Assembly: GCA_018054005.1 (NCBI GenBank)
Contig: JAGPKI010000025.1
Coordinates: 1 to 14,612, forward strand
Source: Caldisericia bacterium
GTDB lineage: Bacteria; Caldisericota; Caldisericia; UBA6126; JAGPKI01
Direction of reading: 5' to 3'
DNA length: 14,612 nt
Each line of letters starts with the position of its first letter. The stretch's first letter is position 1. Positions 14,587 to 14,612 of this stretch are shown one piece after another. Both the position numbers and the translations under genes were made by a program. Below the pieces are notes generated by a model. The model saw only the letters and a program-made list of their open reading frames with translations, had not been told where the DNA came from and did not search any database.

Positions 14587-14612
14587 ATGAGTTTTAATTT
14601 GAGTTTTAACGC
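14587..14612 (+). CDS. Possible start of a gene running off the window
   Basis: ATG at 14587 opens a frame (MSFNLSFN) that is still open at the last base. GTGGTG at 14571-14576 could be a weak ribosome binding site 10 bases before it. The nine bases GAGTTTTAA occur twice (14589-14597 and 14601-14609), which also fits a non-coding repeat. Too little is visible to name a product. Confidence 0.25.

Noticed and set aside
14589..14609. Start of a CRISPR array suggested by two GAGTTTTAA copies
   Set aside because: Only two 9-base copies 12 bases apart in AT-rich DNA, without a full-length repeat, a spacer or cas genes.

Overview
The window is an AT-rich bacterial chromosome segment in which every convincing gene lies on the + strand. 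It falls into three parts. (1) Positions 1-9391 are the distal part of a division and cell wall (dcw) cluster in the order murE (5' end cut off by the window), murF, mraY, murD, ftsW, murG, murC, murB. Neighbouring genes overlap by 7 to 17 bases, abut exactly, or are 12 bases apart, and no terminator or promoter is visible inside the run, so it reads as one operon. (2) Positions 9489-13822 are a peptide-type ABC transporter operon: a 779-residue substrate-binding lipoprotein carrying S-layer homology (SLH)-like modules, followed by two DppB/DppC-type permeases. It ends in a strong hairpin at 13844-13887. (3) Positions 13904-14509 are a YigZ/IMPACT-family gene, followed by a near-consensus promoter and the leader of a gene that runs off the window.

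The cell wall genes cover the cytoplasmic and membrane steps from UDP-GlcNAc-enolpyruvate reduction (MurB), through the amino-acid ligases MurC, MurD, MurE and MurF, to lipid I (MraY), lipid II (MurG) and the division-specific glycan polymerase (FtsW). The organism therefore makes peptidoglycan. The usual neighbours ddl, ftsQ, ftsA and ftsZ do not follow murB here.

The most interesting feature is that several of these enzymes differ at family-defining positions while their frames stay intact. MraY has Asn where the third catalytic Asp is expected. MurE lacks the Arg and Glu that recognise meso-diaminopimelate. MurC has lost the DDYAHHPTE-type loop near its amino-acid site. MurB has Cys in place of the catalytic Ser. 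MurD, by contrast, is canonical, including its D-Glu pocket. This could mean an unusual stem peptide, or simply a deep-branching lineage with divergent enzymes; sequence alone cannot decide.

Taxonomy cannot be fixed from the window. Low GC, frequent TTG starts, an SLH-bearing lipoprotein and divergent Mur enzymes would fit a deep-branching anaerobic or thermophilic lineage (Caldisericota-, Thermotogota- or Dictyoglomota-like), but this is a guess. No tRNA, rRNA, CRISPR array, insertion sequence or prophage gene was recognised.
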